Part shown: piece by piece, positions 34,861 to 46,391 of the stretch
Numbering within the stretch: position 1 is the first letter of the stretch
How the letters are laid out: each line of letters opens with the position of its first letter
Notes under the pieces: generated by a model
The model's input: the letters and a program-made list of their open reading frames with translations, nothing else
Databases searched by the model: none
What the model was told of the DNA's origin: nothing
Made by a program: the position numbers and the translations under genes
From: Akebia trifoliata
Taxonomy: Eukaryota; Streptophyta; Magnoliopsida; Ranunculales; Lardizabalaceae
Direction: 5' to 3'
Assembly (NCBI GenBank): GCA_017979445.1
Contig: CM030710.1
Coordinates: forward strand, 14,370,248-14,434,247
Length of the DNA: 64,000 nucleotides

Positions 34861-35357
34861 ACATGGCAGCTGTACTTTGATGGAGCCGCCAATCAGAATG
34901 GGTATGGAATAGGAGTAGTCATATTTTCTCCGGAAGGATGCCACATTCTGATTGCCATTAAGTTAGCTTTTTCTAACACCAATAACACAGTAGAATATGA
35001 AGCATATATCGTTGGGCTCGAAGCTGCTTCGAATCTGGGCATTACAAAAATTGAAGTTTTTGGGGATTCAGCCTTGGTCATACATCAGTCATTGGAAGAA
35101 TGGAAGACTAGGGACGAAAAGTGGAAACCTTATCATGAGTATCTGTTAAACTTAGTGAGTAAGTTTAAAGCTATCCTGTTCCAACACTTGTCAAGGGAAG
35201 ATAATAGATTCTCCGACTCTTTAGCCACTCTATCTTCAATGATCCATTTGCCCCCTAGCATGGAATTGAGGCCGATCACTATCGAAGTCAAAGATAAACC
35301 TGCATATTACCATCAGATCAACATTGCTACTCAACTACCTGATGGAAAGTCATAGTA
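34861..35357 (+). pseudogene. Second (archaeal-type) RNase H of A'
   Basis: TWQLYFDGAANQNGYGIGVV opens the domain with its first acidic residue. EYEAYIVGLEAASNLGI holds the second (Glu), FGDSALVIHQSLEEW the third (Asp), and SREDNRFSDSLATLSS the last conserved Asp. This extra RNase H defines the Tat lineage. The frame is open from 34861 until a TAG near 35353-35355. Element E is interrupted by LTR D within the corresponding Gly-Cys-His codons. Confidence 0.8.
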
Positions 35358-35399
35358 CACAGATATATAAAGAGTATTGGAAAAATAAGAATTCTCGGA

Positions 35400-36583
35400 A
35401 GAAGCACCGAGGAAGGAACGACAAACCCTACTCAATTCATCCTGTGCGCAGGAAGTTTATACAAAAGGTCTTATAATGGGATTCATTTGTCGTGTGTTGA
35501 TGAAGATCAAGCTGAATAGATAATGGTTGAACTACATTAAGGAGAATGTGGCTCTCACATGAGTACGAAAATGTTAGCTAAGAAAATTATGAGACAAGAG
35601 TACTACTAGCCCACGATGGAAACAGATTGTCACCACATGGTCAAGACCTGTCATAAATGCCAAATACATGCGAACCTTATACATGTGCCCCCATCTCAAT
35701 TAGTTGGTCTGACTTCACCGTAGTCATTCTCAGTTTGGGGAATTGACATTATTGGTAAAATATCGCCTAAGACATCAAACGGGCATGAATACATTATAGT
35801 TGCTATCGATTATTTTACTAAGTGGTTCGAAGCTGCCTCTTATGCTGTCCACACTGTGTCTCGAGTTGCAAAGTTTATCCAAATAAACATCATCAGTCGA
35901 TACGAGGTACCTTCGGAGTTGATTTCTGATAACGGGTCACACTTCAAAGCTGAGGTTATTACATTGTGTTCAAAGTTCAAAATCTCACACCACAAATCAT
36001 CTCCTTACCGCTCTCAAACTAATGGAGCAGTCGAAGTAGCTAATAAGAATCTTAAGACTATCATCAGAAAAATGTGTCAATCACATCGAGATTGGTCAGA
36101 AAAACTGTCATTTAAACTATGGGCATATCGAACTTCAATTCTATCCTCTACTGGAGCTACTCCCTACTCCTTAGTGTATGGCATGGAAGCAGTCTTGCCA
36201 GTTGAAATGGAAATTCCGTCTTTCAGGGTCTTGTTGGAAAGTCAATTGTCAGAAGCAGTTGGATTCGCCAATGGTATGACGAATTGAATTTGATCGAAGA
36301 AAAATAACTGAGAGCATTGTATCACGTGCAAGCTTATCAAAGAAGAGTCGCCTGTGCATTTGACAAAAAGATCAAGGCCCATCACTTACAAGTCGGGGAT
36401 TTAGTACTCAAAGAGAATCGGGCACCTATATTTGACCCTAGAGGGAAGTTAAAACCAAATTGGGGAGGTCCGTTCATCATCAAGAAAATATTACCAAGAA
36501 AAGCTGTCAGGCTTCAAGATCATGATGGAATCAAATTACCAGAACCAACCAACCTTGACCAAATCAAACGGTACTTCATTTAA
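35400..36583 (+). pseudogene. Integrase of A'
   Basis: The zinc-binding end with TCHKC is near 35647-35662. The first catalytic Asp is in WGIDIIGKI (about 35737-35763), the second in LISDNGSHFKAEV (about 35918-35955), and the Glu in GAVEVANKNLKTI (about 36028-36065). The core is open 35856-36287 and the C-terminal domain is in 36317-36583 in another frame. Breaks are a TAG where Trp is expected near 35608, a TAG near 35720, and a shift near 36265. The stop near 35608 lies two codons from the stop found in element A, so the two lesions are independent. Confidence 0.8.
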
Positions 36584-38776
36584 GGAGGCCATCTTTGGCC
36601 GAATCAATTCTCCTATTACCCAGTTCAATATATCTTTTCTCAACTCCTTTGCAGTCTTTTCAATAAAAAAAAATCATGTCTTTTTATTTCTTAACTTAAT
36701 TACCTAACCTAAGGGAGGGAAGATTCGAACTACGTTTTGGTCTGATCCCAAAATTCTGGGGTACGTAGGCAACCTAAAAAGTTACTTCAGGCCCGACCAC
36801 ATCAAAATAAAAAAAATAGATTCTCCGACAAAGAAAAAATCTAAAAAAAAAAATTTTAAAGAAAAAGAAATATCATCCAAAATAGGAAGAAAATTCAAGG
36901 AAAAAGAAAACAATTTAAAAGGAAATGCCACACAAGCCTACCTATAAAAGTCCCCCTAAGTACCGTGCGAAAAGTCAAGGAAAATAGCAAAGAATGATCA
37001 GATAGTAATTCCATAAGGAAGAAAAGAAAAAAAAAAAAAAAATCTTGTTAGGTTGAAAATCCGAAAAGGACGATTTAGGCAAAAATTAAGGCAAGCTCGC
37101 AAGGTTGAAAATCTGAAATGACAACTTTGGCAACAATCAGAGCAAAGGAAAAAAGAAAGCTCACTAGTTTGAAAACCTGAAAAGGCAATCTAGGCAAAAG
37201 CTAGAGCATGCTCTCTAGTTTGAAAACTTGAAAGGGCAATCTAGGCAAAAGTTAGAGCAATAAAGAAAAATAGAAAAAATCTCCAGGGAGTTAAAAACTA
37301 AGAGCGGTCCTAGCTGAAATATCAGAAGTCCGAATAATCAAGTTTAATACTTAGCTTAAATCAGGCATAGACTGTGAAGCCACAAGTATCTTGTTTACGA
37401 TCGATTTGAAAATTTTTACTTCTCCAAGTGATCCAAGGGAGAGAAGGGTGAATTCTATGATGAGTCTCAAAAGGAAATATTTTGTTTTCTTAAGCCTGAC
37501 TCAAAATCTTTTATAAAATTAATCAAAATTAAAAATTAGATCTTTATTGCGCTTGTGGTAATCAAATATTTCAAACCTTCATACAAGGGACATTTTCTTT
37601 TTCCTCTAAATATGTAGTTTCCCCCTTATAATAGGGGTATTTTTTTTAATTTTTTCATGATGTGTTCAATTATCTTCAATGCCATGTTCATTGTCAAACT
37701 AGGGGTATTTTAGTTTTGAGCAATGTTAATCCTAAAAGATAATGGGAACCAAACTTAAGGTTACCCTCTTAATAATAGTTTTTCGAAAAACCCTTGAGGT
37801 TCAAAAAAAATAAAAACTCAAGTTTTAAATTCATAAAACTTTTGGATAAAACCTTGAGGTTCAAACAAAAGCACTTCGGATCTTACATTTGATTGTGTCC
37901 AGAGATTAACTAATAACTTATTTACCTAGAGTAGGAGATATGGCATTCTTTCGTTCCCAGATTCTTTTCCAGATCCATTCATTCTTGGATTCGATCATTC
38001 TCTTCCAGATTCATTATCTTCTAGATTTATTCGTTTCCCGATTCATTTTAATCAGTCTTCTCCAAATTCATTCATTTTTTCTGAAAATTCATTCATTCCT
38101 CTACTAGTTTTGCTCAGTTACCGCCAAGGGTTAACTTGGATTTTACTCAGATGCCGCCAAGGGTTATCTTGGATTTTGCTCAGTTGCCGCTAAGGGTTAT
38201 CTTGGATTTTGCTCAGATGCCGCCAAGGGTTATCTTGGAATTTGCTCAGTTGCCGCTAAGGGTTATCTTGGATTTTGCTTAGTTGCCGTCAAGGGTTAAC
38301 TTGGATTTTGCTCAGATGCCACCAAGGGTTAACTTGGATTTTGCTCAGATGCCGTCAAGGGTTATCTTGGATTTTGCTCAGTTGCCGCCAAGGGTTATCT
38401 TAGATTTTGCTCAGTTACCGCCAAGGGTTATCTTGGATTTTGCTCAATCACTGCTAAGGGTTATCTTGAATTTTGCTCAATTGCCGCCAAGGGTTAACTT
38501 GGATTTTGCTCAGTTGCCGCAAAGGGTTATCTAGGATTTTACTCAGTTGCCACCAAGGTTTATCTTGGATTTTGCTCAGTTACCGCCGAGAGTTTTCTCA
38601 TGAATTATGCTCAGTTGATACTCAAATTATACTTAGATTATGCTCAGTTTATGCTCAGTCTATGCTTAGTTTATGCTTAAATTATGCTCAGTTTATGCTC
38701 AGATTATGCTCAAATTATGCTCAGTTTATGCTCAATTTATGCTCAATTTATATTCATTTTATGCTAAGATTTGACT
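36584..38776 (+). mobile_element. 3' untranslated region of A'
   Basis: About 2.2 kb, non-coding. It holds the same blocks as the A and C 3' regions: 'gatcccaaaattctggggta' (about 36745), four 'ttgaaaa.ctgaaa.ggcaat' units (37050-37260), and the 'gcttgtggtaatcaaatatt' block (about 37552), then the 33-bp array. It lacks a polypurine tract: the array runs straight into a 31-bp LTR scrap. Confidence 0.7.
38116..38770. repeat. 33-bp tandem array, then 11-12 bp array
   Basis: About fifteen units of 33 bp (tgccgccaagggttatcttg gattttgctcagt) at 38116-38610, then about twelve short units of tatgctcagttt type at 38625-38765. As 33 is a multiple of three, the array gives a spurious open frame with an 11-residue period (38283-38534), which I do not count as a gene. 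The short units match those of element A (14860-14945) on the other strand. Confidence 0.9.
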
Positions 38777-38807
38777 CAAAAAGAAGCTTTGTGATAAAAA
38801 TCACTAA
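38777..38807 (+). mobile_element. 5'-truncated scrap of the A' 3' LTR
   Basis: 31 bp, caaaaagaagctttgtgata and on to cactaa, match the 5' LTR at 23102-23132 with two changes. Bases 1-213 of the LTR and the polypurine tract are missing. The next base starts LTR B2. It shows that the 3' LTR of A' was hit by a deletion and was also the target of B2. The last five bases, ACTAA, are the presumed target site. Confidence 0.6.
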
Positions 38808-41044
38808 TGTAGATACGTGGTTTTCGTCACTATGACGGCCACATCTATGATGGTTTGGAGTCGCCACCATTCATATTGTAAATGGGTGTGAATGGTCACC
38901 CGATGGACATTTTCCAAAAAAATGACATTTTTGGCATTAGTGACTCACGATGGATAAAGAACTAATCGAACCTAGGGATTCGGGTAAGCGGCTCGGTTGG
39001 AGAAAAGGGAAGGTTTTAAGCACCCTTTTCTCCCCGCCAAGTGGCGGTAACCTCAAATAACTCGGTCATTTGATAAATAAAAATTGAAAAAGGGAGTGCC
39101 ACGTGTCATGCATTTGTACCCTAGATAGGGATTCATTTTCGACTTGATCATAGGGTCATTTCATTGATGGAAATGACCCTTATGAACTTTTAGCCTTAGG
39201 GTCCATTCATTTAATAATAACAATAAAAGAGAAGAAGGAGAGGATAGAGAAAGAGAGGGGGGGTGTGCTTCGAACCCACCTCGTACTCTTGATTTTCTTT
39301 TCTTCTTCTTCTTGACTTCTCTTCTTCTCTTGAGTCCTTAATAAAATATGGGAATGAACTTTATTTTTTAGAGAGAGTAAATTTTTTCTTAAGGGGACTT
39401 GGTAACCATTTTTGGGATGAGGGAAGGGCTATTTATAGATGTTTGGAGGAGGTTTAGGGGTATAATGGGGTGAGAGTTTGAAAGGAGGGATAATGGCATA
39501 GGTTTTAGGGGTGGAAGGTATGAAATTTAGAATGAAAGTGAGGGTATTTGTGTAATGAGGAAAGTGGGTTGAGTTTTAACCCAAATGGTTTGGATCTTAC
39601 CCAAATCCATTTGGGTAGAGTGTATGGTGGGGTGAGATGAGTGATGGTTGATGAAGAGAGTAGGGGTGTAAGAGGGTTGTTTGGAGAAGGAGTGTTGGGT
39701 TGGTTGAAGAGGTGAGGTGTTTAGATTTAGGAGAATGGGTTGTGTAAGAGGTTGGTAGATTGGTTTTTGGGAGGAGGAAGGGATAATGCCATGCGGCATA
39801 TGTGATGAGAGATTAGGGTGATGAGATTTGTTGATTGGTTGATGGTGATTGTTTGATTAGAGAGAAGAGTATGGGTTGGTTAGTTGATGATGAGGGAAAT
39901 ATGGGTTGAGGTGATTTTGTTAGAATGTTTTAAGGAAAATGATGGGTAGAGATATGGGTTGTGATGTGGGTGGTTGTTGATGTTAGAAAATGATGATAGG
40001 TTAGGGTATGTAGGGTATGGGTTGTGATGTGGGTTGTTGATAATGTTAGAGGATGGGGATAGGTTAGGTTAGGGTAGGGTAGGGTATGGGTTGAGGTGAT
40101 TTTGGAGGGAAGTGATGTGGGTTAGATGGAGTGTTTAGAGAATGGTGATGGGGGTAGGTGATTAGATGAGGGAGGTGAAGGGTGGTAATGACATGTGTCA
40201 TATTTTGATATTGGGAGGGTGATTGGTTGATGTGGGTAGTGGATAATGGGTTAAGATAGTGGGTTGGATAATGAATTGGATATGGATAGTGGTATTTGGG
40301 CTTTCAAGTGTTGGGCTTGGGTTTTGGAAGTGATTTTTGGGTTTTAGGAATTGATTAGGGTTATTTTTAGGAATGTTTTTGAGAAGGTAGGTTGGTTTTA
40401 GATTTTAGATGATGTGGGATTAATTTTTAGGTTAGGGTTAATATGAGAAATTAATTAAAAAAAAGATTGAGGGTTTGTGGGCTTTGAATGGGCTTAAGGT
40501 GTTTGCGAATTTGGAGGTGGAGCGGTGGGAGGTAGACGGGGGTAGGTATCCCAAGTTTCACATTTTTATTTTTTTTTTTGATTTTTTTGAGATTTTTGAA
40601 ATCATTGATTTGATTAAAAATGCCACGTGTCGGTGAATCGGGCTTTTTGGGCCCATTGAAGGATTTATCGATTTTTTGAATGTAAGCGTGGAGCAGTGAA
40701 GGTTGGGACAACGTAGGATGAGTTACAACCCTTCTTGTGGGTCCCTTAGACCATTGGGAGGTCTTAGGCCTTGATTACCATTTTTTTAATGTTTTGGGCC
40801 TTAGAGGCCCGTTGGCCTATTTTGTTGGAAAATCGATATTTTGAATAAAACGGGGTAGTAGGGAGCATGCCGAATCCTTTTGGTGGACCTACTAACCCAT
40901 TGAGAGGTGTTAGAGGCTTGAATTTTGGCAAAAATGTCAGATTTTAATGCTTCGGATCGTCGAGGCCCGTTGGCCAAATTTATTGAAAGATTACTATTTT
41001 TGGGCCCTTTCGAGTGAGGGCCCGTTCAAATTGGGGTGTCTACA
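38808..41044 (-). mobile_element. 3' LTR of Tat-like element B2
   Basis: On the - strand it starts TGTAGACACCCC (41044) and ends at 38808. It is 2237 bp and a clear homologue of B1. Shared blocks include the closing 'ggtggcgactccaaacc' (- strand), 'ggagaaaagggaaggtt' (39000) and 'atgccacgtgt' (40620). A polypurine tract is adjacent at 41045. The 5 bp on the two sides differ (ACTAA, GCTGC), so it is not a solo LTR and its internal region should extend to the right. No coding sequence. Confidence 0.85.
39430..39437 (-). promoter_or_regulatory. TATA box of LTR B2
   Basis: TATAAATA on the - strand, at the equivalent place to 21204-21211 in LTR B1. Confidence 0.45.
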
Positions 41045-41062
41045 GCTGCCCTTCTTTGCAGG
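41045..41062 (-). other. Polypurine tract of B2
   Basis: The - strand reads ctgcaaagaagggcagc just before the LTR start, closely matching the tract of B1. It fixes B2 as a - strand element. Confidence 0.7.
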
Positions 41063-41523
41063 AATTGCGTGTAAAGAACTGTAAAGAATAGACTAAACCC
41101 CTATTTGTATAGGCCAGATGAAGTTTTGTAAAACACGCCTTCGAATTATCGGTTGAATTGACGATATTTGTAAGAAATGGTTACTCAAGAACGGGGTCTG
41201 ACAGAGTTACCTTATTGATTTTTTGATCTCGTTGGCGTGGAGCTTGTGTGAGATCTCGGATTTGATGAAGACTTGATGTTTTTTGAAATTTGGGTAATTC
41301 TCGGTCGTGTTTTAACAAATCGAAATTGAGTGCAACTCAAAAGGATTTTTAAAATTTTTTTGATTTTTCTAACTTTTTTATTTTTGATTGATTTTTTTTT
41401 ATTGATTTTTTTGATTTTTTGATTTTTTTGATTTTTTTTAATTTTTATTTGGTTTTTGTTTTTTTGATTTTTATTTGATTTTTGAATTGATTTTTCATTT
41501 CACTCCTTTTTAATTATCGACTG
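41063..41523 (-). other. 3' internal sequence of B2, no gene seen
   Basis: The first 50 bp match the B1 stub at 22838-22888. Beyond that is unique sequence with a long run of 'gatttttttgatttt' type low complexity at about 41390-41490. No ORF worth reporting. Confidence 0.45.
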
Positions 41524-41697
41524 ATTCGTGCTCGAAGCATAGATGGCATTTGGTTCGATTTCATCCGTGTTTAAAATACGGGAAGCGCCACTCTTATCTC
41601 ATCCGTGCTTGGAAAACGGATCCAATCAAGCTTTCTTCATCCGTGTTGGTGGTACGGATAGACCAAATTTTGTTTTGCCCGTATTGGTAACACGGAC
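41524..41697 (+). repeat. Five-unit array of regularly spaced hairpins (array 1)
   Basis: Five 21-nt imperfect inverted repeats (7-nt arm, 7-nt loop, 7-nt arm; consensus atccgtg / cacggat) start at 41524, 41563, 41601, 41639 and 41677. Spacings are 39, 38, 38 and 38. Loops differ in sequence but are always 7 nt. Several arm changes keep a G-U pair if the + strand is read as RNA. The array closes with 'cagtatg', as does array 2. Function unknown. Confidence 0.8.
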
Positions 41698-42446
41698 CAG
41701 TATGAAATTTAAATGCTTAAGACCTACATGTCCTTCCATTTTCGGTTTTCCTTTCGTTTTCTTCGGTTTCTCTTCTCCTCTCTGACGACTTTTGGCGATT
41801 CTATTCTTGCCTCTTCATTTTCTCATTAACTTCATTGATTTAGACCCTTGACGGATTGGTTTGGGATCATTTGGGGACTACGTGCATTGATACACTCGTG
41901 GGAGAGGTTCAAAATTTCGAGGGGTCCGATTTTGCGATTTCGCGTTTGAGGTATGTTTTTCATTGGTCCTCCTCTCTCTTTTTCTTGATTTTCCTTTTTA
42001 TGTTTGCTTCTGAGGATCAGATTTATACAATATCATCGTTCATCATGTTCATTTTTGTTTGTTTCGCTTATGAAATTGATTAATCATTTACGAACTGGTT
42101 TATTTATTGGCACTCTTGCCTGTTTTTCGAATTTTCTTTCTATTAGTCGCAACTATGTTCTCTGTCTTATCGGACATGAATGATTTGAGGTGGTTGTGGA
42201 CTGATGTACATTGATTGGATGGTGGGGTGGATGAAAGTTCCCAGGATGTTTGGGAAAGGGTGTTATTAGTGAAGTATGGCGAGTGGTTTTTGGAGAATTG
42301 TTGGGTAATGGTTGTTAAGGTGGATCCTGTTGGGGTGATAGGTTTGATTCATGGCTTGTTTAGTCGGATTGGGGTGTGTGGTGGTATGAAGACAGTTGGG
42401 TATTCTTTGAACGGAGTTGATAAGGCGATGGTGGTGATCGGAGTAT
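41698..42446 (+). other. No supported gene; flank of array 1
   Basis: Pyrimidine-rich leader-like sequence, then G/T-rich sequence without long frames. It contains a possible splice donor 'gaggtatgtt' at about 41948. It is interrupted by the Athila-type insertion at 42447 and resumes at 52787. If the array and the mobile-domain gene at 53948 belong together, this is leader or intron. Confidence 0.35.
42442..42446. other. Target-site duplication of the Athila-type element, left copy
   Basis: AGTAT, identical to 52782-52786 at the other end of the element. Confidence 0.9.
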
Positions 42447-43507
42447 TGATGAGGCTATCGTTGTTCTTCTCACCGGAGTTAATAATAATCTTTGTTTTAC
42501 CTTACTTGTGGGGCAAGTAGGGGATCGAACCCAAGAGAAAGGAGGAATAGAGCTAAGCTAAGAAGATAAAATCCAAATTAACTAAAAGGAATTAAAACTG
42601 TTTTTCTTTGTATTTTTGAACTTATAAGAAGATGTAAAATTGCTAGAAAATAAACTAAAGTAAATAAAATTAAAAGCAAGTAAACTTATGAATTAAAACA
42701 CCATTGGATGTGGATCTACCTAAAACATGTTAATGAGCAATTCCTAGTCTCTAGCCCTTTTATAACTCAATCATAAGGGCTTGGTGTTAGCTCCTTAGAT
42801 CGGAAAGTTTTGCAAATAAAATGAAATAAGGGAACAAAAACAAAGTAGAATTCTTTGAAAACTTCTTACTACAAATTATCTAATTTAAGTTTCTTGCACC
42901 TTAAAGAGAATTCATAAGCATTTTAAATAAAAGAAAGGCATAAAATTAGAAATAACACAAGAACTTGCTCTAGGCTTTTCCACTCTCCAGTGGAGGAGAA
43001 CTTAGCCTAATGTCATTGCAAGAGAGGGAAGATAAGAGATGAAAGAACTAGAAGATGAAAATACAAAAAATAAAAGAATAGGCTAAGAGCCTTAAATTAA
43101 AGGAGTCTTGGATAAGAGAACCAAGATGAGACCCTTTCTCTAGAAATGAAGACTCTATTTAAAGAGAAAATGTGTGTAGAAGAGTCTAAAAGTAGCCTCC
43201 ACTTTTCTTTGCACAAAAAGACAAAAAAGGAGAATATGAGTTAAGGATTAGGGCATTCCAAAGTGGGCCCAAATGCTTTTGTCTTGAGATTTAGATTCCA
43301 ATTTGTTGATTTTCTGCACAAGAAACACACGTAATTAGATTTATCTAGTAAATGAATTTATTTATATATAATTAAGTCTAATTAACATGCAACGTGATGA
43401 TTTGAGGCTTATCATGATTATTATCTTAATATGGATAAATAGGTACAAAAATCAAGATAAATATCTGAAAAATGTGTGTATAATTGAGTGTTTGGAAACA
43501 CTCATCA
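42447..43507 (-). mobile_element. 3' LTR of Athila-type element
   Basis: Starts tgatgag, ends ctcatca on the + strand. It is 1061 bp, an obvious pair with 51570-52781. Compared with that copy it lacks a block near 42887 (with a 16-bp inverted piece at the scar), a block of about 85 bp near 43051, and one copy of a 20-bp duplication near 43255. It lies next to the polypurine tract at 43508. It contains TATTTAAA (- strand TTTAAATA) at 43156-43163, a likely TATA box. Confidence 0.95.
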
Positions 43508-43521
43508 CGCCCCCAAACTTA
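43508..43521 (-). other. Polypurine tract of the Athila-type element
   Basis: The - strand reads aagtttgggggcg just before the 3' LTR, the usual Athila form. Confidence 0.8.
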
Positions 43522-44963
43522 CCTTTTTCTAGTCCCTAGAAAATTAAACTGCCACTTTCGCAGGCACCTCGACTGCATTTAGCGAATGCAGCAAGCCCTT
43601 GAACCTCTAGGTTACCCCTAGTGGACGAGTTTGACTCGTGAGGATTTGTAGAAAATATACCCACAAAATTTGAAAACAATTTTGAAAAAATAGTTAAAAT
43701 CGAAACTTATATTGAAAAGCACAAGTCTTTTTTTTTTGTCAATCAATTGGAAGTAGTGCTTGGTATAGCGTCCCAACCCTTATTTCTCTATGACAAAATT
43801 TAGACTTAAATTGACCTTTGAGCGATAGTGATTCTAACTCAGAAATTTAAGAGATTCGATTTCCTCAAATGAGTTTCAACCTTCTAACTACTCAAGAATA
43901 GCTGGAGTAACTTAGGGTTTAATTCTAAACTTAGTATCCTGTCTGGGGTAGTGAGAAGTGTGGATATTCACTTTAATACCTCTAAGGGGCTTTATCTGTG
44001 ATATTCCAGTATACTCACATTTTTACACTTGATGGCTTTCACCCTACTAAAACTTTACATAAACTTTTAGATCTTTGATTTTTTTTTTTTTTTAAAGGTC
44101 TCTTTTTTTTTTCTTTTACTTCTTCATTATTTTTCTAAGAAAAGTAGGCAGCCCTTTTCAAGGTACCCAGTCTAATTCAATGGTTGCTGTACAAGGTATA
44201 TACAACCCAGTTCTGTTTTTCTTCGAATCAGCCAACCAATTGAACAAGGAAGTCAAAGTTCATCAAATCTAGTTTTTCCTTAAACTCTAGGTAGAAAGAA
44301 GGTAATAAGCTCTTTTAATACAATCTAGACTCTTGGTAACCTTATTAGAAGTGACTATAAACCAAAAGATAACTTTGCTCTAATTTTTGCCTAAGAGAAA
44401 TACAAATGGGGACTCCAGATCATAGCTTCCAATGAAAGACTGATTAAATATTTTTAACTAAGTGCTTAAAGATACAAGTTAAGATTTTTGAGTAAAATAC
44501 AACAAAGTCGCCAACTAAATATTTTTCAAAATTTTTATTTTTATTTTGAAAGAAGAAAATAATAAGTGGAAATCCGACCTATACACCCCCAAATTTAAAC
44601 ATTATATTGTCCTCAATATTTCAACATATACATGCAAAAGTAAAATTGAAATTGACAAAATGAAATGAAGTGGGTTAGATAGCACCTGAGACAGACCCTA
44701 TAGTCCTGTTGATATTTAACACAATGTCCCTTGAAGTGCATGGATTGTCTCCAAGAAGCGCTAAGTTTAACGTCTTTAGCTAGACGAAAACATAGTTAAT
44801 TTTGATAGACGGGATCATCGAGAAAAAGAACTTCCTCCTGCGGAACATACTCGAGAAACAGTTTGAGACGTTGGCCATTCATTTTGAAAGTGGATCCGTC
44901 CTTAGGATTAAGGACTTCAACAGCACCATGGGGGTAAACTGTTCGGATAATATATGGGCCAGT
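43522..44963 (-). mobile_element. Region between integrase and 3' LTR of the Athila-type element
   Basis: About 1.4 kb. Some Athila elements carry an env-like ORF here. I see only short interrupted frames on the - strand and no transmembrane segment or other env-like feature. A T-rich run is at 44078-44120. Confidence 0.5.
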
Positions 44964-46000
44964 CTATCGAGACTTAAGTTTTCCTGGAAAAAGGTGGAGT
45001 CTATTATCATACAACAAAACTTTTTGATTAGGAATGAAATTCCTCCTAAGAATGTGCCTATCGTGAAAGAATTTGGTACGCTCTTTGTACCTTTTGGCAC
45101 AATCATACGAGTCATTTCTAATCTCTTCTAACTCGTCTAGTTGTAACTTTCGCTTCTCACCGGTTTTATCAAAATCAAAGTTGAGGCGTTTGATCGCCCA
45201 ATATGCATGATGTTCTAGTTCTACAGGGAGATGGCAAGCCTTGCCAAAAACTAACCGGTAGGGAGACATCCCTATGGGTGTCTTGAATGCAGTCCTATAG
45301 GCCCAGAGTGAATCACTCAATCTCAAAGACAGATCTTTCCTTGAAGGATTGACTGTTTTTTCTAAGATAGTCTTTATTTCCCTGTTAGAAATCTCCACTT
45401 GTCTACTTGTTTGTGGGTGGTAAGGTGTGGCAACCTTATGCGTTATGAGGTATTTCTTCATCAACGCAGCAAAGATCTTGTTGCAAAAATGCGAGCCACC
45501 ATCACTTATGATAGCTCGCGGAGTACCAAATCTTGAAAAAATCGTCTCCTTGATGAATTTTATCATAACCTTGTGATCGTTAGTTCTGCATGCCATAGCT
45601 TCGACCCATTTTGACACATAGTCAACGGCAACTAGGATGTATTGGTAACCCTGGGAGATAGGAAAGGGTCCCATGAAGTCTATACCCCACACGTCAAAAA
45701 TTTCGATGATCAATATAGGATTTTGAGGCATTTCATTTCTCTTAGAGATTTTTTCTAATCTTTGACATCTATCACAAGATTTGCTAAACTCGTGGGCATC
45801 ACGAAAAATACTAGGCCAGAAAAAACCGCATTGTAGGATTTTCATGGCGGTCTTCTTACCACTGAAGTGCCCTCCGCAGGCATGATTATGGCAAAACTCT
45901 AGGATACTGACTTGCTCACAGGTTGGAATACAACGTCTAATGATTTGATCAGGATAATACTTAAATAAGTATGGCTCATCTCAGAAATACCATTTTATTT
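44964..46000 (-). pseudogene. Integrase of the Athila-type element
   Basis: The 293-codon open frame 44964-45845 carries the CX2C half of the zinc site (SCDRC), the first catalytic Asp in WGIDFMGPF, the second Asp in [10 protein letters not shown], and the Glu in [14 protein letters not shown], then the [17 protein letters not shown] block and a basic C-terminus. The His half of the zinc site is read upstream (NHACGGH, about 45860-45885) in the same frame without an intervening stop. Further upstream, TGA (near 45980) and TAA (46002-46004) codons separate integrase from RNase H. D,D,E are intact. Gly to Arg before QVE is unusual for the lineage. Confidence 0.85.
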
Positions 46001-46001
46001 T

Positions 46002-46391
46002 TTATAGAAGACGGAGTTTCTCTTGACTAGTCATTTCGATCGGGAATTGACCTGTAACTAGGTAGTTGACAATGTCCGCATACCATGGAGCATTGGCTTG
46101 AGAGATTTGCATAAGTTGCTCATCGGGAAAGGATTCAGAGATGGGTAAGGATTCCTCGGATGGCTTGTTAACTATCCTAGACAAGTGATCAGCTACGACA
46201 TTTTCTGCCCCTTTTTTGTCTCGGATCTCGAGATCAAACTCTTGTAGAAGTAGAATCCAACGGATTAACCTTGCATTAGCATCTTTCTTTGATAGAAGGT
46301 ACTTCAATGCTGCGTGGTCTGTGTAGATTACGACTTTAGATCTTATGAGGTAGGGGCAGAATTTTTCAATGGCATAGACCACTACTAGCAT
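46002..46391 (-). pseudogene. RNase H (C-terminal part) of the Athila-type element
   Basis: 129 codons: [57 protein letters not shown]. The last motif holds the conserved C-terminal Asp. It follows RT/RNase H (46385-47671) with an overlap of 7 bases in another frame. The shift falls within the codons for the conserved Glu-Lys-Glu-Leu of this region, so it is a lesion and not a programmed site. It ends at TAA 46002. Confidence 0.8.

Noticed and set aside
38283..38835. Open frames of 83 and 120 codons with an 11-residue repeat
   Set aside because: They arise from the 33-bp and 11-12 bp tandem arrays of the A' 3' region. 33 bp is a multiple of three, so any frame free of stops in one unit stays open. 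No independent coding evidence.
22889..41044. B1 and B2 LTRs as the two LTRs of one element enclosing A'
   Set aside because: Both lie on the - strand with the polypurine tract on their right, so both are 3' LTRs. Their sequences differ in length and have different internal repeats.
43522..44963. env-like ORF of the Athila-type element
   Set aside because: Some Athila elements have one here, but only short broken frames are visible, without signal peptide or membrane segment.
44802..45131. + strand open frame of 109 codons
   Set aside because: It is antisense to the Athila-type integrase, which has all the catalytic motifs on the - strand.
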